Assembly (NCBI GenBank): GCA_964537685.1
Contig: CAZICM010000046.1
Span: forward strand, 1 to 64,000
Source of the DNA: CAZICM01 sp964537685
Lineage (GTDB): Bacteria > Myxococcota_A > Polyangia > Polyangiales > Polyangiaceae
Length of the DNA: 64,000 nt
Reading direction: 5' to 3'
Positions 24,755 through 34,283 of the stretch are shown here, piece after piece (position 1 is the stretch's first letter; each line of letters starts with the position of its first letter). The notes below the pieces were generated by a model. The model saw only the letters and a program-made list of their open reading frames with translations, had not been told where the DNA came from and made no database searches. Position numbers and translations under genes: made by a program.

Positions 24755-25888
24755 ATGAATCAAACCCCTACATCCCCCGCGCCGCCCGCCGATTCCGCAA
24801 GCCCGGTCATTCGCTTCGAGCGCGTACACGCCATGGACGACGCCGGACAAAAAGGCCGTCCCCGGGGCATGCTTCAAGGCTTTTCCCTCGCGCTGGGCGC
24901 AGGCGTTCACGCCATAGTTGGAACACCGGAGGACGGCACAATCGCATTGCTGGACGCTCTGGCCGGCGCCCGCGTACCCCTGCGCGGAAGCGTATGGGTT
25001 GCCGGAAAAGAACCCGCCAAAAACCCTAGCGTTCGCGCGAGAATTGGCTCGCTGGGTGCCCTAACCCAAATTTGCGAAGCCAATACACTTGAAATGTCTA
25101 TGAATTTGATGATGCGTGCCCGCGGCGAAACATCTCCTTCTCCCGCGGCCGTATTGGCGCCCCTGGGCCTAGGCGCGCTCGCCCCGCGCCGTCCCCGCAC
25201 CCTAAGCTACGCGGAAACCCGTGCCATCGAACTCGCGCTCGCGCTGACCACCCCCGCGCCCCTCGCCGTGGCGCTGTACGAGCCCCTGGTCGACGTAGCC
25301 GTACAACAGATTGGTGCCGTGCGCGATCGAATTGCAGAAATCGGAGCCTCCGGAGCTTGCGTGCTTGTCATTACATCCTCCGTGGCCGATGCGGAATCCC
25401 TAGCCAATCGCGTCTATTTTATTCAGCGCGGCCAGCTCGCGTTTGAGACATCCGGCCACCAGGGCCTACCCATTCCCGAAGCCATGGGCGCACCGGCGGA
25501 AATGATTGTATGGATTCGCAATCCCATAAAAAATACACCTGAACCCGAACAGGGCGTGAGAGCTCTTGCTGCGGCGCTTTCAAATCGACCGGAGGTGCGT
25601 TCAATTTCATGGGAAGAAATACAAGGCTTATCTCCAGGCTCGTCCACGCTCCGCCTGCGCGCGCGAACCCTCGAAGCCTGCTCAGCCGCCTTAATCGAAG
25701 CCTCACTGGAAACGGGCGTGACAATCGACGCAATGGCGCCCGTAATGCCCGGCCTTTCCAGAGTTCGCGCCACCTTCGCCGCGCTGATGGCCAAGCAAGG
25801 CGGACCGAAACAGCCCGCGCCTTCAAAGCCGGCCGAGCCTGTCACAGCGCAAGAGCCGCCGACTCCGGGGACAGACAGCCATGAGTGA
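24755..25888 (+). CDS. Degenerate ABC-transporter ATPase homologue (probable pseudo-ATPase)
   Basis: A 377-residue protein with the order of elements of an ABC nucleotide-binding domain but altered motifs. The Walker A position reads VGTPEDGTIALLDAL and lacks the Lys. A Q-loop-like LGALTQ is present. The signature position reads LSYAETRAIELALAL instead of LSGGQ. Walker B reads LAVALYEPL with the Asp lost. The switch His is replaced in VITSSVADAES. VYFIQRGQLAFE follows as in active ABC domains. About 110 extra C-terminal residues end in a Pro-rich tail. It sits between two membrane-protein genes. It probably cannot hydrolyse ATP normally and may be regulatory or structural. Confidence 0.72.
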   Translation: MNQTPTSPAPPADSASPVIRFERVHAMDDAGQKGRPRGMLQGFSLALGAGVHAIVGTPEDGTIALLDALAGARVPLRGSVWVAGKEPAKNPSVRARIGSLGALTQICEANTLEMSMNLMMRARGETSPSPAAVLAPLGLGALAPRRPRTLSYAETRAIELALALTTPAPLAVALYEPLVDVAVQQIGAVRDRIAEIGASGACVLVITSSVADAESLANRVYFIQRGQLAFETSGHQGLPIPEAMGAPAEMIVWIRNPIKNTPEPEQGVRALAAALSNRPEVRSISWEEIQGLSPGSSTLRLRARTLEACSAALIEASLETGVTIDAMAPVMPGLSRVRATFAALMAKQGGPKQPAPSKPAEPVTAQEPPTPGTDSHE

Positions 25889-26660
25889 CACCTCTTCCGC
25901 TCCTTCGATTGACTCCATTGCGAAGGCGGCGCCATTTCCTCCCCTTGTACAAGAACCGCCCGCACCGCCCAATACGATAGAGTCGTTTTTATTTGGCTTT
26001 CACCTGGCCAAATCCCAGCTTGCCCGCACCCGCGCGGGACTCACCGTCATTTTGGCTTTTGCCCTCGCCATATCCAGCGCTCTCATCGAAAAACATTTCG
26101 CTCAAATTGGGGCGGTCGATCGCGCCCTCGAAGCCACCTTCCGCCTCGTGATTCCCCTGCTCAGCTTCGCGATTTTATCGGAAATCACAGGCCGTACCGA
26201 TTTGCGGGATGCCGCGTGGCCCGTGGTCCGATTTGGCGCTGCCCACCGCGGCGCCGTCGCTGGAATGCTCGGGTTCTCAGTTCTTTTCTCCGCTGTGGCC
26301 TCCGCCGCTCTCGCCGCCGCATCCGTCCTATTTGCCCACAGCAAAAGCGCACCGCCAATATTATCAGATTGCATGATTAGTGCATGGATTGCCATTCTAA
26401 CAGCATGGTCCTACACTGGATATTATGCAATTGGAGCCACATTTTTTCGATTTGGACGGGGCCGCTTTGTCCCACTGGCCATCGATTTCATCCTCGGCGG
26501 TTCGGCAGGGCTAATCGGCGCGATCATGCCGCGTGGCAATGCTATCAATTTGCTTGGAGGAGCGGCACCGATGGGATTAACGCAGTCCCAAAGTGTCATG
26601 ATGCTGTTTATCAGCGGTGCAGTCATGGGTGGATTTTCTTTGTGGCGCTGCCGCCGGTAG
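25881..26660 (+). CDS. Second multi-pass membrane protein of pseudo-ABC triad
   Basis: A 259-residue integral membrane protein overlapping the ATPase-like gene by 8 bases. A soluble N-terminal stretch of about 45 residues precedes six hydrophobic segments (LTVILAFALAISSALI, FRLVIPLLSFAILSEI, GMLGFSVLFSAVASAALAAA, ISAWIAILTAWSYTGYYAIG, LAIDFILGGSAGLIGAIM, MLFISGAVMGGFSLW). No known family motif is recognised. Overlap with the gene before it suggests a complex with the degenerate ATPase and the first membrane protein. It converges with the STAS-like gene, 6 bases away. Confidence 0.65.
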   Translation: MSDTSSAPSIDSIAKAAPFPPLVQEPPAPPNTIESFLFGFHLAKSQLARTRAGLTVILAFALAISSALIEKHFAQIGAVDRALEATFRLVIPLLSFAILSEITGRTDLRDAAWPVVRFGAAHRGAVAGMLGFSVLFSAVASAALAAASVLFAHSKSAPPILSDCMISAWIAILTAWSYTGYYAIGATFFRFGRGRFVPLAIDFILGGSAGLIGAIMPRGNAINLLGGAAPMGLTQSQSVMMLFISGAVMGGFSLWRCRR

Positions 26661-26666
26661 AACCGC

Positions 26667-27149
26667 TCACAGAACGCGGGCGAACGCGATTAAATCCCCG
26701 GCGGCCGCACCCGTTGAAAAAGGCGCAAGCCACGCACACCCCTCGCGAAGGTCGTGGAAAACCCGCGTTGGACAGTCATTACGGTTGCCCACCATCATCC
26801 CCCGCAGCACCTCGGTGAGCGCCGAGCCCGAAAAACCCGGCACTTCGACGACATAGGCCGCTGCTGCTCTCCGGCCGCGGAAATCCTCCTTGATACGCTC
26901 GACCTCGGCATAAGCCTCATCGCTCATGGTCAGCGAAGGAAGCGGCGAAACCAAAGTCAAGGTCGCGTGCTGAGCATGCGTTGCCAGTATCTTGTGCGCC
27001 GCCTCGCGCACCCAGCGAAGTCCTTCAAGCGTGGAAGGGCTCCTCCAGCGGGACACGAGAACATTCCCAATGATCCCGACCGCAAAGGTGTCCGTATGCC
27101 TTAAAATAAGCTCCGTTCCGACAATATTTACGCTCGCTATTTCATTCAT
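26667..27149 (-). CDS. Small cytoplasmic protein, possibly STAS-like
   Basis: About 160 residues from ATG 27149. Alternating strands and helices, with FAVGIIGNVLVSRWRSPSTL and RRAAAAYVVEVPGFSGSALTEVLRGM, resemble the SpoIIAA/STAS-like small-domain proteins often found in myxobacteria. No catalytic residues or signal peptide are seen. ATG 27155 is two codons upstream. It is separated from the unknown gene at 27202-28344 by about 50 bases on the same strand and may be cotranscribed with it. The family call is tentative. Confidence 0.55.
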   Translation of the reverse strand: MNEIASVNIVGTELILRHTDTFAVGIIGNVLVSRWRSPSTLEGLRWVREAAHKILATHAQHATLTLVSPLPSLTMSDEAYAEVERIKEDFRGRRAAAAYVVEVPGFSGSALTEVLRGMMVGNRNDCPTRVFHDLREGCAWLAPFSTGAAAGDLIAFARVL

Positions 27150-27201
27150 AATCATGTGCCATGTTTGAGGCTACACAGCCGAAGCCCGGAAAAGACACAC
27201 T

Positions 27202-28344
27202 TCATGGGCTGGGCAGGGGCGTCGTAAGAGAATGACGCAGCACAGGGGCGTCCATCTGATTGAGGTCCAAAGGTTCCCCCTGCATAAAGAGCTGCGAAAG
27301 AAGCCGAACCTTTAATTTTCTGCGCCCTTCGTCCATAAAGCGCTCCACATCGGATGTGGCGATAATCAAAGGATATGGAGGCGATTCGTTCATTCTGCGC
27401 TTAAGCTCATGCTGTTCGGCTTCATCGAGCTCAAACAAATCCTCTTCTTCGAAATAGGCAATTTCCCAGCGCTCAACATCGGCCAGCCGGCAATGCCCCA
27501 GCGCCCGGCCCACCCGCTTTAGCATAATGGTTGAATTGGTATAACTATCTATCAATTTCTTTAAAAGCAGACAATAGACGTCCCTCGCCGCATTCCAGCG
27601 GCGCTCGGCATTGGCACCGCAAACAACAAGCCCACCATTTCTCGCGAGCTCCGCATAGCTTTCCAAACCAGGAAGAAGGCAACCCGAAAGAATGAAGTAG
27701 TCATTGGACAGAGATGTATATCCATTTCGATCGTATTCACCGTAATTCACGCCCAAATCCAGCAGCATCCGCAGCATGGCAATCGCCTTGAGCAAGCGCA
27801 CCCAAGGCTCTGGACTGGGCGTAAAACGCTGAATCAAATCGGCTGTAATAAGAGCCGGAAAGCGCTCCGCCTGCACCGCGCCTTCCTCGAGCAACAGACC
27901 GCGCTCTTTTCTGAAGACCGTATCCTCAACCATGGCCTCCAATAAAATCGCGCACGCATTCGCCGCGGCATCGACCACGGCCTGAGGCACAGCCTCATCC
28001 ATCAGCTCGCGAAAGCGCGTGAGAGGAAGATAAGGATGCCCGCCGTCCTGAAGCGCCTGCAAAAGCTCCTGAAACGCCGTGGAAAGGTCATCCAGCGCCT
28101 CAACGGGCCTGCATTCCTGATGCGCGCCAAAAGTTTTCATTTGGCGCTCGGCCTCCTTCACTTGGTCCGCCGCGCATTGCCCGAGCGCGTCTAAAAAAGC
28201 CCGGGCGCGCTCCTTGTACGAAAGCCCTTGCCCCGCCGCCGGCCGGATCGACCACTGCTGATCGATTTCCGACAGATTCTCCTCGGGCGAAGAGCTTGTT
28301 TCAGAAGGGTTTGGGGTTTTCGTGCCCGGCATTGGGGCGATCAT
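27202..28344 (-). CDS. Unrecognised cytoplasmic protein
   Basis: A mostly helical protein of about 380 residues with no family I recognise. It has an acidic Ser-rich N-terminus (SETSSSPEENLSEID), several amphipathic helices (SYKERARAFLDALGQCAAD, LLKAIAMLRMLLDLGV) and a C-terminal stretch rich in Glu (AYFEEEDLFELDEAEQHEL). There is no signal peptide or membrane segment. The start is uncertain: ATG 28344 or 28332 fits best, since the longest frame (to 28485) runs into the divergent rsmI gene. Confidence 0.5.
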   Translation of the reverse strand: MIAPMPGTKTPNPSETSSSPEENLSEIDQQWSIRPAAGQGLSYKERARAFLDALGQCAADQVKEAERQMKTFGAHQECRPVEALDDLSTAFQELLQALQDGGHPYLPLTRFRELMDEAVPQAVVDAAANACAILLEAMVEDTVFRKERGLLLEEGAVQAERFPALITADLIQRFTPSPEPWVRLLKAIAMLRMLLDLGVNYGEYDRNGYTSLSNDYFILSGCLLPGLESYAELARNGGLVVCGANAERRWNAARDVYCLLLKKLIDSYTNSTIMLKRVGRALGHCRLADVERWEIAYFEEEDLFELDEAEQHELKRRMNESPPYPLIIATSDVERFMDEGRRKLKVRLLSQLFMQGEPLDLNQMDAPVLRHSLTTPLPSP

Positions 28345-28476
28345 CCCGCGATATCGCGGCAAAGGCAAAATACCGGCGCCCGCCCATCCGAAAGCATTTG
28401 GTTTTAGCGAGCCCGCCGCGATTTTGTTCTTTATGTATTCAGAAGGTTCGTTTAACGAAAACACCCGCGGGCCGTC

Positions 28477-29346
28477 ATGAGCCAAGACAATCCAAAAGGC
28501 AGTTTGTATCTAGTACCTACGCCGATCGGCAATGAAGAAGACTTCAGCCTGCGCGCGCGCCGGGTACTCTCCGAATGCGATTTAATCGCCGCCGAAGACA
28601 CGCGCGAAATCGCCGTTTGGATGCGCCATTTTGGCATATCCAAACGTTTATTGAGTTATTACGATCATAATGAAGAAAACCGTATTCCCGAACTCTTATC
28701 TCACCTCAATGAAGGCCGGAATATCGCCCTTGTCAGCGATGCGGGCACGCCTTTGATCAGCGATCCTGGATATCGCATGGTAATTGCGGCGGTAAAAGAA
28801 GGCATAAATGTCGTCAGCCTGCCCGGCCCCTGCGCGGCCATTGTCGCCCTATCGGCCTCGGCGCTGCCCCCCGACCGATTTTATTTTGCCGGCTTTTTAC
28901 CACGCCAGGAAGGCCCTTGCAAAGACGCCCTCACCGAACTCGCCCTGCATCCCAGCACCCTTATTTTTTATGAATCCCCGCATCGCCTCATCGATACACT
29001 CGATCGCCTGCTCAATACACTCGGCGATCGGCGCGTATCCATTGGATGGAACCTGACCAAAAAGAATGAGCGCTATTTTTATGGGACTTGCTCGACACTT
29101 TTGGCCGAATTTAAATCGTGGGAATACATGCACGGAGAAATAACGATTGTGGTGGCTGGAGCGCCGCGCGAAGAACGCGAGCGGGAGCAGTGGAAAACCG
29201 CCGACCGCATTATCGATTTATTATTGAGCGAACAGACCGAAGCCCGTGTGATCCGCGATGTTCTTGGGGAAATATTTACCTTCGGAAAGCGTGAAATCTA
29301 TCAGCGCGTACTGCAGGCCCAGCGCGCAAAAGAAAACACTCCCTGA
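28477..29346 (+). CDS. rsmI: 16S rRNA (cytidine(1402)-2'-O)-methyltransferase RsmI
   Basis: A tetrapyrrole-methylase-fold enzyme that 2'-O-methylates C1402 of 16S rRNA in the ribosomal P site using SAM. It has the classic start GSLYLVPTPIGNEEDFSLRA, then CDLIAAEDTRE, the SAM loop LVSDAGTPLISDPGYR, and LPGPCAAIVALSASALP. Length (289) matches the family. It is divergent from the unknown gene and followed 15 bases later by the QEGLA-motif gene, which may be cotranscribed. rsmI is often next to yraN or lipoprotein genes, which are not seen here. Confidence 0.96.
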   Translation: MSQDNPKGSLYLVPTPIGNEEDFSLRARRVLSECDLIAAEDTREIAVWMRHFGISKRLLSYYDHNEENRIPELLSHLNEGRNIALVSDAGTPLISDPGYRMVIAAVKEGINVVSLPGPCAAIVALSASALPPDRFYFAGFLPRQEGPCKDALTELALHPSTLIFYESPHRLIDTLDRLLNTLGDRRVSIGWNLTKKNERYFYGTCSTLLAEFKSWEYMHGEITIVVAGAPREEREREQWKTADRIIDLLLSEQTEARVIRDVLGEIFTFGKREIYQRVLQAQRAKENTP

Positions 29347-29361
29347 CAAAAGGATGGATGG

Positions 29362-30672
29362 ATGCCCGGCGATCAGGTGCTTCAGACCTATTTCGAAAAA
29401 GTCTGCGAAACGCTTTGCTCGCGCCGCAAAAATAGGGTGCTCGAAGCCATTGCCTGGCCCCGCGGCGTGGAAGAGCGCTTTTTTGCTTCTGGAGAAGAGC
29501 AGCTTCCAAACATCGACTATCGTATTGATTACGCAGCGCTCGATGATCGCATTGCCGACCTGAGCACCCTTGAAAAACAGATAAAAGGCAACTCCAGTGT
29601 TCTCTCGTGGCTCCGTGAAATTGTGGAGGCTCACCTCGAAGGCGCGCTCCTGATTCGATCCTTAGGCACGAGGGAATTCTATACGCGATCGAAAAAACTC
29701 TACGGTAGTGCACGCTCGCCCTTCTTCGATGGCCCGACCCGTAATATCGATTTGGCGGAACATCTGTTTGGAAGACTCCGCATTCACGGCTGGGACGAGG
29801 CGTCCGACCCAGAATCCAAGCCAATCTCCGCATCCGACTTTAGAGATCGCATTATGCATCGAATTGCTGCACGTAATCCTCGAATGGACATCCGCATTGA
29901 ATTCGACGAGAGCCTTGCGGCAAAAGTCGTGGCAGGCATGAGCCGCATCCGCATCCGGCCCGATGCGACGTTTACTCCCCTGGAAATCAAGGCGTTGTGG
30001 CACCACGAAGTAGAAACGCACGCCCTCAGCGCCCAGAATGGAGCGGCCCAAAAGACAATGAGCTTCCTGCAATCCGGCGGCCCGCGCTCGACCCGCACAC
30101 AGGAGGGGCTGGCCATTTTTTCGGAATTATATAATCGCGTATTATCGATTGAGCGCCTAGAGCGTTTGGTGCAGCGCGTGCGCCTCGTGGACATGGCCGA
30201 ACAGGGAGCGAGTTTTATCGATTTGTACAGGCATTTAAGAGAGACAGGCCGGGAAAAGCGCGATGCCTATTTCGATGCGCAGCGGGTATGCCGGGGCGGC
30301 TTGTGCGAAGGGGGCGCGCCATTTACGAAAGATGTTTGTTATTTGGCTGGGCTTTTAGAGGTTTACGCCTTTTTGGCCGCGGTTATCCGGGGAGGTTTTC
30401 GCGACGAGGTTGAGCTTGTCGTATGCGGGCGCATAGCGCTTGGCGACATCGCGGTGCTCGCCGAATTAAGGGCCGCGGGCATATTACAGCGGCCCAAATA
30501 CCTTCCGCGCTGGCTTTCGGAATGGCAAACCTTGCTGCCCTATTTTGCATTTACCTCGTTTATGGACGGCATCGATCTGGCCCCCGTGGAAAAGCATTTT
30601 CAGGCATTGATTGAAGTGGCGAGCTCCGCGGCTCCGCCCCCCGGTTATTTTCCGAGCGGCGACACAAACTGA
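29362..30672 (+). CDS. QEGLA-motif (DUF1704/MATCAP-like) putative zinc carboxypeptidase
   Basis: A 436-residue protein of the family called flavohemoglobin expression-modulating QEGLA motif protein. It has the metal-binding HHEVETHAL (HExxxH, about residue 213) and TQEGLAIFSELYN (about 246), which gives the family its name and a third ligand. Eukaryotic relatives (MATCAP) remove C-terminal Tyr or Glu from tubulin, and bacterial targets are largely unknown. AAGG precedes the ATG. The 3' end overlaps the convergent adenine deaminase gene by 28 bases. It is likely cytoplasmic, since no signal peptide is present. Confidence 0.87.
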   Translation: MPGDQVLQTYFEKVCETLCSRRKNRVLEAIAWPRGVEERFFASGEEQLPNIDYRIDYAALDDRIADLSTLEKQIKGNSSVLSWLREIVEAHLEGALLIRSLGTREFYTRSKKLYGSARSPFFDGPTRNIDLAEHLFGRLRIHGWDEASDPESKPISASDFRDRIMHRIAARNPRMDIRIEFDESLAAKVVAGMSRIRIRPDATFTPLEIKALWHHEVETHALSAQNGAAQKTMSFLQSGGPRSTRTQEGLAIFSELYNRVLSIERLERLVQRVRLVDMAEQGASFIDLYRHLRETGREKRDAYFDAQRVCRGGLCEGGAPFTKDVCYLAGLLEVYAFLAAVIRGGFRDEVELVVCGRIALGDIAVLAELRAAGILQRPKYLPRWLSEWQTLLPYFAFTSFMDGIDLAPVEKHFQALIEVASSAAPPPGYFPSGDTN

Positions 30673-32270
30673 AACCTATTCCCATCAAATAAGCCGCGAT
30701 CGCTCAGCTTAAGCGCCGGAATCACCAGCAGCGCCATAAAGGAAAGCGTCATATAGGGCGCCGAAAGCGTGGAACCCAGATGTCTTGCGGCCTCGTCAAG
30801 CCTTCGGTATTGTTTTGCAATTTCATAGCCGTCCGCCCTGCTCATCAAACCCGCAATGGGCAGAGGCAATACATCTGTTTTTCCGCCGTGAGAAAGTGAA
30901 ATACCCCCTTTCTCGCGGATAATCGCGTTGACCGCCGCGCATAAGTCATTGTCGTTGGTGCCCACGGCGACAATATTATGAGAATCATGGGCGACACTGG
31001 ATGCGATTGCACCCTGCTTAAGCCCAAAGCCGTGAATAAAAGCAATGGCCGCCGGCTGTTTCTGATAGCGGCTGATGACCGCAATCTTAAGAATATCGGC
31101 CTCGGGATCCGCCTCCAAATATCCATTAATCAGCTTCGCATGAGCAAAGATTTCGCTGGTGATAAGCTGGCCATCGATCGCGCCGATAGCCCGCACCAAA
31201 GGCGATTCAGATAATAATTGAAAAGCTGTGGCATCAATCTCATCAATACAAAATTGATTCAGCAAAGCTGTTTCAATGGACTCAAATAGCGGGCGCCCTC
31301 TCTCTGCGGCGAGCTGGCCTCTTATATAGGTTTGTAAGACATTCCAATCGTTTTGATTGTCGATAATAATGAAATCGGCTGAATCGCCGGCTCTAAGCAA
31401 TCCGACATCCAATCCATAATGTACAACCGGATTGACACACGCCGCCTGCAGAACATCCAGCGGGGCATGGCCTTTCGCAATGGCGCGCTTCACAAGGGCA
31501 TTGATATGGCCGGCCGCTAAATCGTCGGGATGTTTATCATCACTGCCCATCATGCTGCGCCCGGGATGCATCGAAAATAGAGAATGCAAGGCTTCGAAAT
31601 TGCGCGCGGCGGAACCTTCCCTCACAATGATATGCATTCCAGCGCCTATCTTTTCCAGCGCCTCTTCAAGCGTAAAACATTCGTGATCGGTGGAGATTCC
31701 GGCCTGAATATAGGTGCGCATATCGCCGCCCATCAACCCCGGCGCATGCCCGTCCACAACCCGACCGAATTCTTTTGCAATTCTAATCTTTTCCATCATG
31801 ATCGGATCATTATGCAATACACCTGGAAAGTTCATGACTTCGCTGAGATAATGAATGCGCGGGTCCTGAAAGAGCTCCCGGAGCTCTTGGGCATCGATGG
31901 CGGCTCCCGCGCTTTCAAAAGGGGTCGCGGGCACACAAGAAGGCGCGCCAAAGGCAAAATGAAATGGGGCGCGGGCGCCGTTATCCATCATAAAGCGCAC
32001 GCCCGCGAGACCGCACACATTCGCAATTTCATGGGGATCTGAAACGGCCGCCACCGTGCCGTGCGGCGTGGCCAAGCGCGCGAATTCATAGGGTGTAAGC
32101 ATCGAGCTTTCGATATGAACGTGAGCGTCGACAAAGCCGGGAAGAATGCAGGCAGCGCCGGGCTCGGCCGGAGTCTCGGCGATGGAGGCAATGCGGCCGT
32201 CCTCCACGGTGATTTCGCCGTGAAATTGCCTCCGGTTCAGGGGATCGATAATCAAGCCTGAGTATCTCAT
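30645..32270 (-). CDS. ade: Adenine deaminase
   Basis: A metal-dependent amidohydrolase that converts adenine to hypoxanthine and ammonia in purine salvage. The barrel start LPGFVDAHVHIESSML gives the first metal His pair. Family blocks HGTVAAVSDPHEIANVCG, VDGHAPGL, GISTDHECFTLEEA and MMGSDDKHPDDL are present, as is the C-terminal HDSHNIVAVGTND block. Length (541) is normal. It starts 6 bases after the TonB-receptor gene and so is probably cotranscribed with it. Its 3' end overlaps the convergent QEGLA-motif gene. Confidence 0.95.
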   Translation of the reverse strand: MRYSGLIIDPLNRRQFHGEITVEDGRIASIAETPAEPGAACILPGFVDAHVHIESSMLTPYEFARLATPHGTVAAVSDPHEIANVCGLAGVRFMMDNGARAPFHFAFGAPSCVPATPFESAGAAIDAQELRELFQDPRIHYLSEVMNFPGVLHNDPIMMEKIRIAKEFGRVVDGHAPGLMGGDMRTYIQAGISTDHECFTLEEALEKIGAGMHIIVREGSAARNFEALHSLFSMHPGRSMMGSDDKHPDDLAAGHINALVKRAIAKGHAPLDVLQAACVNPVVHYGLDVGLLRAGDSADFIIIDNQNDWNVLQTYIRGQLAAERGRPLFESIETALLNQFCIDEIDATAFQLLSESPLVRAIGAIDGQLITSEIFAHAKLINGYLEADPEADILKIAVISRYQKQPAAIAFIHGFGLKQGAIASSVAHDSHNIVAVGTNDNDLCAAVNAIIREKGGISLSHGGKTDVLPLPIAGLMSRADGYEIAKQYRRLDEAARHLGSTLSAPYMTLSFMALLVIPALKLSDRGLFDGNRFQFVSPLGK

Positions 32271-32276
32271 AAAGAA

Positions 32277-34283
32277 TTAAAATCCTCCTTCGAGCGCCAG
32301 CCCCGGAATCGTAATCGGTCCAAGCCTTCGCGGCGTGCAGCGATTGTTTTCGCAGGCAATATCAAAAGTCTCCCGGGCAAGCGTAGCGTTTTGCAAATCG
32401 ATCGAAAAGTCAACATATCCTCTCGCTCCGACCTTCCAATGCTTTGAAAATCGGGCATCAAATCGAAAGAATGGAAGCACGCGATCGGGATGTTCGCTGA
32501 GCGCACTGCCAGAGCCCGCTTCTTCGGCAGGGAAACCGCTGTAAAACACATGCCGCAGCCCTCCCCGGTAGCCATTGCCCAATTGAAACAGGAGCGCGGC
32601 GTGCAGCACATGCGTCCGATCAAATGCCGATGGCACCGTTGTGCCGTGCTGGGTGCGCGTCGCGCGGGACAGGGTGTACGAGCCGAGGAAAAACATATTC
32701 CGCGATAGAGGCCCGCGCGCGGAAATCTCCAGGCCATAGGCATCGCCCGTGCTGCGCGATAAAAAACGCTCCGGTCCAAGCGTCGTGCCCCGGCCCGTCC
32801 CAAAGGCGTCCGTGAGATTAAAGGTCACTTGCCGGAATAAAGAACTCATGAGTTGAATCGGCCCAAAGGATAATTCCGCGCCAAAGCTCGATTGAAGGCT
32901 GCGCTGAAGGCCGCCGGGGATTCCTCCAATTTGAAGCGCGGGCAGGGGCGCGAAGCCGGGCAATTGAGAGGCCACCCCGACCGCGGGCACGAGTTTTAAA
33001 TATTGGTTGATTCTAAATCGGCCAACGAGTTTTGGATCGATGGCCAAGGCTTGCGCTCCCGCCGAACGGAATAAATCCAGGCGAAGGGCCGGCGTAATGG
33101 TTGAATTGTTTCCTAATACGATCAATGCATCCGCCCAAGCGCCCGCGGCCAAATCCGTGCGCGATGGAAAGAGCTCTCTAAACGAGGTTTGAAGCTGTTC
33201 TTCGGCGGGCATGGGCAGCCCCGGAAGGCAATCTTCCGCACAGTCTTCGCCATAGTGTTCGATTTGATAAGAATCGGCCGCGATATCCAGCCCGCCCCGG
33301 AGCAGCGCCTTGCCTTCGCCCAAAGGCTTGACCATGCGGATACGCCCCGCGAGCTTTAAATCACGAGCGTGTTTTACGCCAATTTCACGCAATTGATCCA
33401 TGCCCAGCGTCACAGCCCCCGTCAGCGTGCCGCCCGAAGTCATATTATGATCATATCGTAAATCAATACGATGAAAATCACTGTTGAGCAGCACATCGAG
33501 ATCGGGAGGGCCATCGGTTTCGGTAATGGTGGCCAAATAATCCCAGGCGCCAAATGCGAACAGCGTAAGCCGATCGCCCTGTGAAAAGCGGTGAACAGCG
33601 CGCGCCTGATAATCGGCGTAACCCAGATCCACGCTCGGCACCAGCGCCCCAACCAAAGCCGCCCCGGCCGCGTAGCGCCCGCCCGCCATGACCGTTGTGA
33701 AATCGCCGATGGGCGCCTCCACCGAGGCATTGATATCGCCCAGCCGAAGGCCAAATTCGGCCCGGACATCGGCGGCGGGCGCCGTGGTTTCCGTTTCAAT
33801 GGCAGCCCCCGCGACGCGCCCGACATGAGCCGGATAGGGGCCTAAATGCAATTCGATGCGCTTGACCAGCGAAGGCGGGATAATGCTTGGCCCCGCGCCG
33901 ATATGAAATAGCAATGGCAATTGAATGCCATCCAAAAAATAACCGACATTTCCAGGCGGAGCGCCGCGAATGAAAAAATAAGGCGTTGCGCTCGTTGTGG
34001 GAATAACGCCCGCTTGAATTTCCACCGCGCGAAATGGATCGCCCAATGCGCCGGGTATTTCTTTGATATCGCGGCGCCGAATCGTGCGGGAGCCGGCCGG
34101 AGCCTTATCGCCCTCGACCATCACGTCGATCGCCTCGGGAACGGCTGGTTTTGCAGGCTCTGCGGCCTCGGGCGAAGGTGCTGGATTAGCTTCCGATGGA
34201 AATGTTTGTGCCAATGATTGAATTGGCGACAGCATGGCGAGGAGAGCAAGCGCAATCGGGGGTTGAATGCGGACAGATCTCAC
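32277..34283 (-). CDS. TonB-dependent receptor-like outer-membrane protein
   Basis: A 668-residue outer-membrane protein with a GTG start and a signal peptide ending SLA-QT. The plug domain is seen in IRRRDIKEIPGALGDPFRAV, FFIRGAPPGNVGYFLDGIQL and VKRIELHLGPYPAHVGRVAG. The remainder is an alternating beta-strand region expected of a 22-strand barrel (LTLFAFGAWDYLATIT, FFLGSYTLSRATRTQ), ending in a strand with LALEGGF. No TonB box is evident. It precedes adenine deaminase by 6 bases, so the imported substrate might be a nucleobase or nucleoside; that is inference. Confidence 0.85.
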   Translation of the reverse strand: MRSVRIQPPIALALLAMLSPIQSLAQTFPSEANPAPSPEAAEPAKPAVPEAIDVMVEGDKAPAGSRTIRRRDIKEIPGALGDPFRAVEIQAGVIPTTSATPYFFIRGAPPGNVGYFLDGIQLPLLFHIGAGPSIIPPSLVKRIELHLGPYPAHVGRVAGAAIETETTAPAADVRAEFGLRLGDINASVEAPIGDFTTVMAGGRYAAGAALVGALVPSVDLGYADYQARAVHRFSQGDRLTLFAFGAWDYLATITETDGPPDLDVLLNSDFHRIDLRYDHNMTSGGTLTGAVTLGMDQLREIGVKHARDLKLAGRIRMVKPLGEGKALLRGGLDIAADSYQIEHYGEDCAEDCLPGLPMPAEEQLQTSFRELFPSRTDLAAGAWADALIVLGNNSTITPALRLDLFRSAGAQALAIDPKLVGRFRINQYLKLVPAVGVASQLPGFAPLPALQIGGIPGGLQRSLQSSFGAELSFGPIQLMSSLFRQVTFNLTDAFGTGRGTTLGPERFLSRSTGDAYGLEISARGPLSRNMFFLGSYTLSRATRTQHGTTVPSAFDRTHVLHAALLFQLGNGYRGGLRHVFYSGFPAEEAGSGSALSEHPDRVLPFFRFDARFSKHWKVGARGYVDFSIDLQNATLARETFDIACENNRCTPRRLGPITIPGLALEGGF

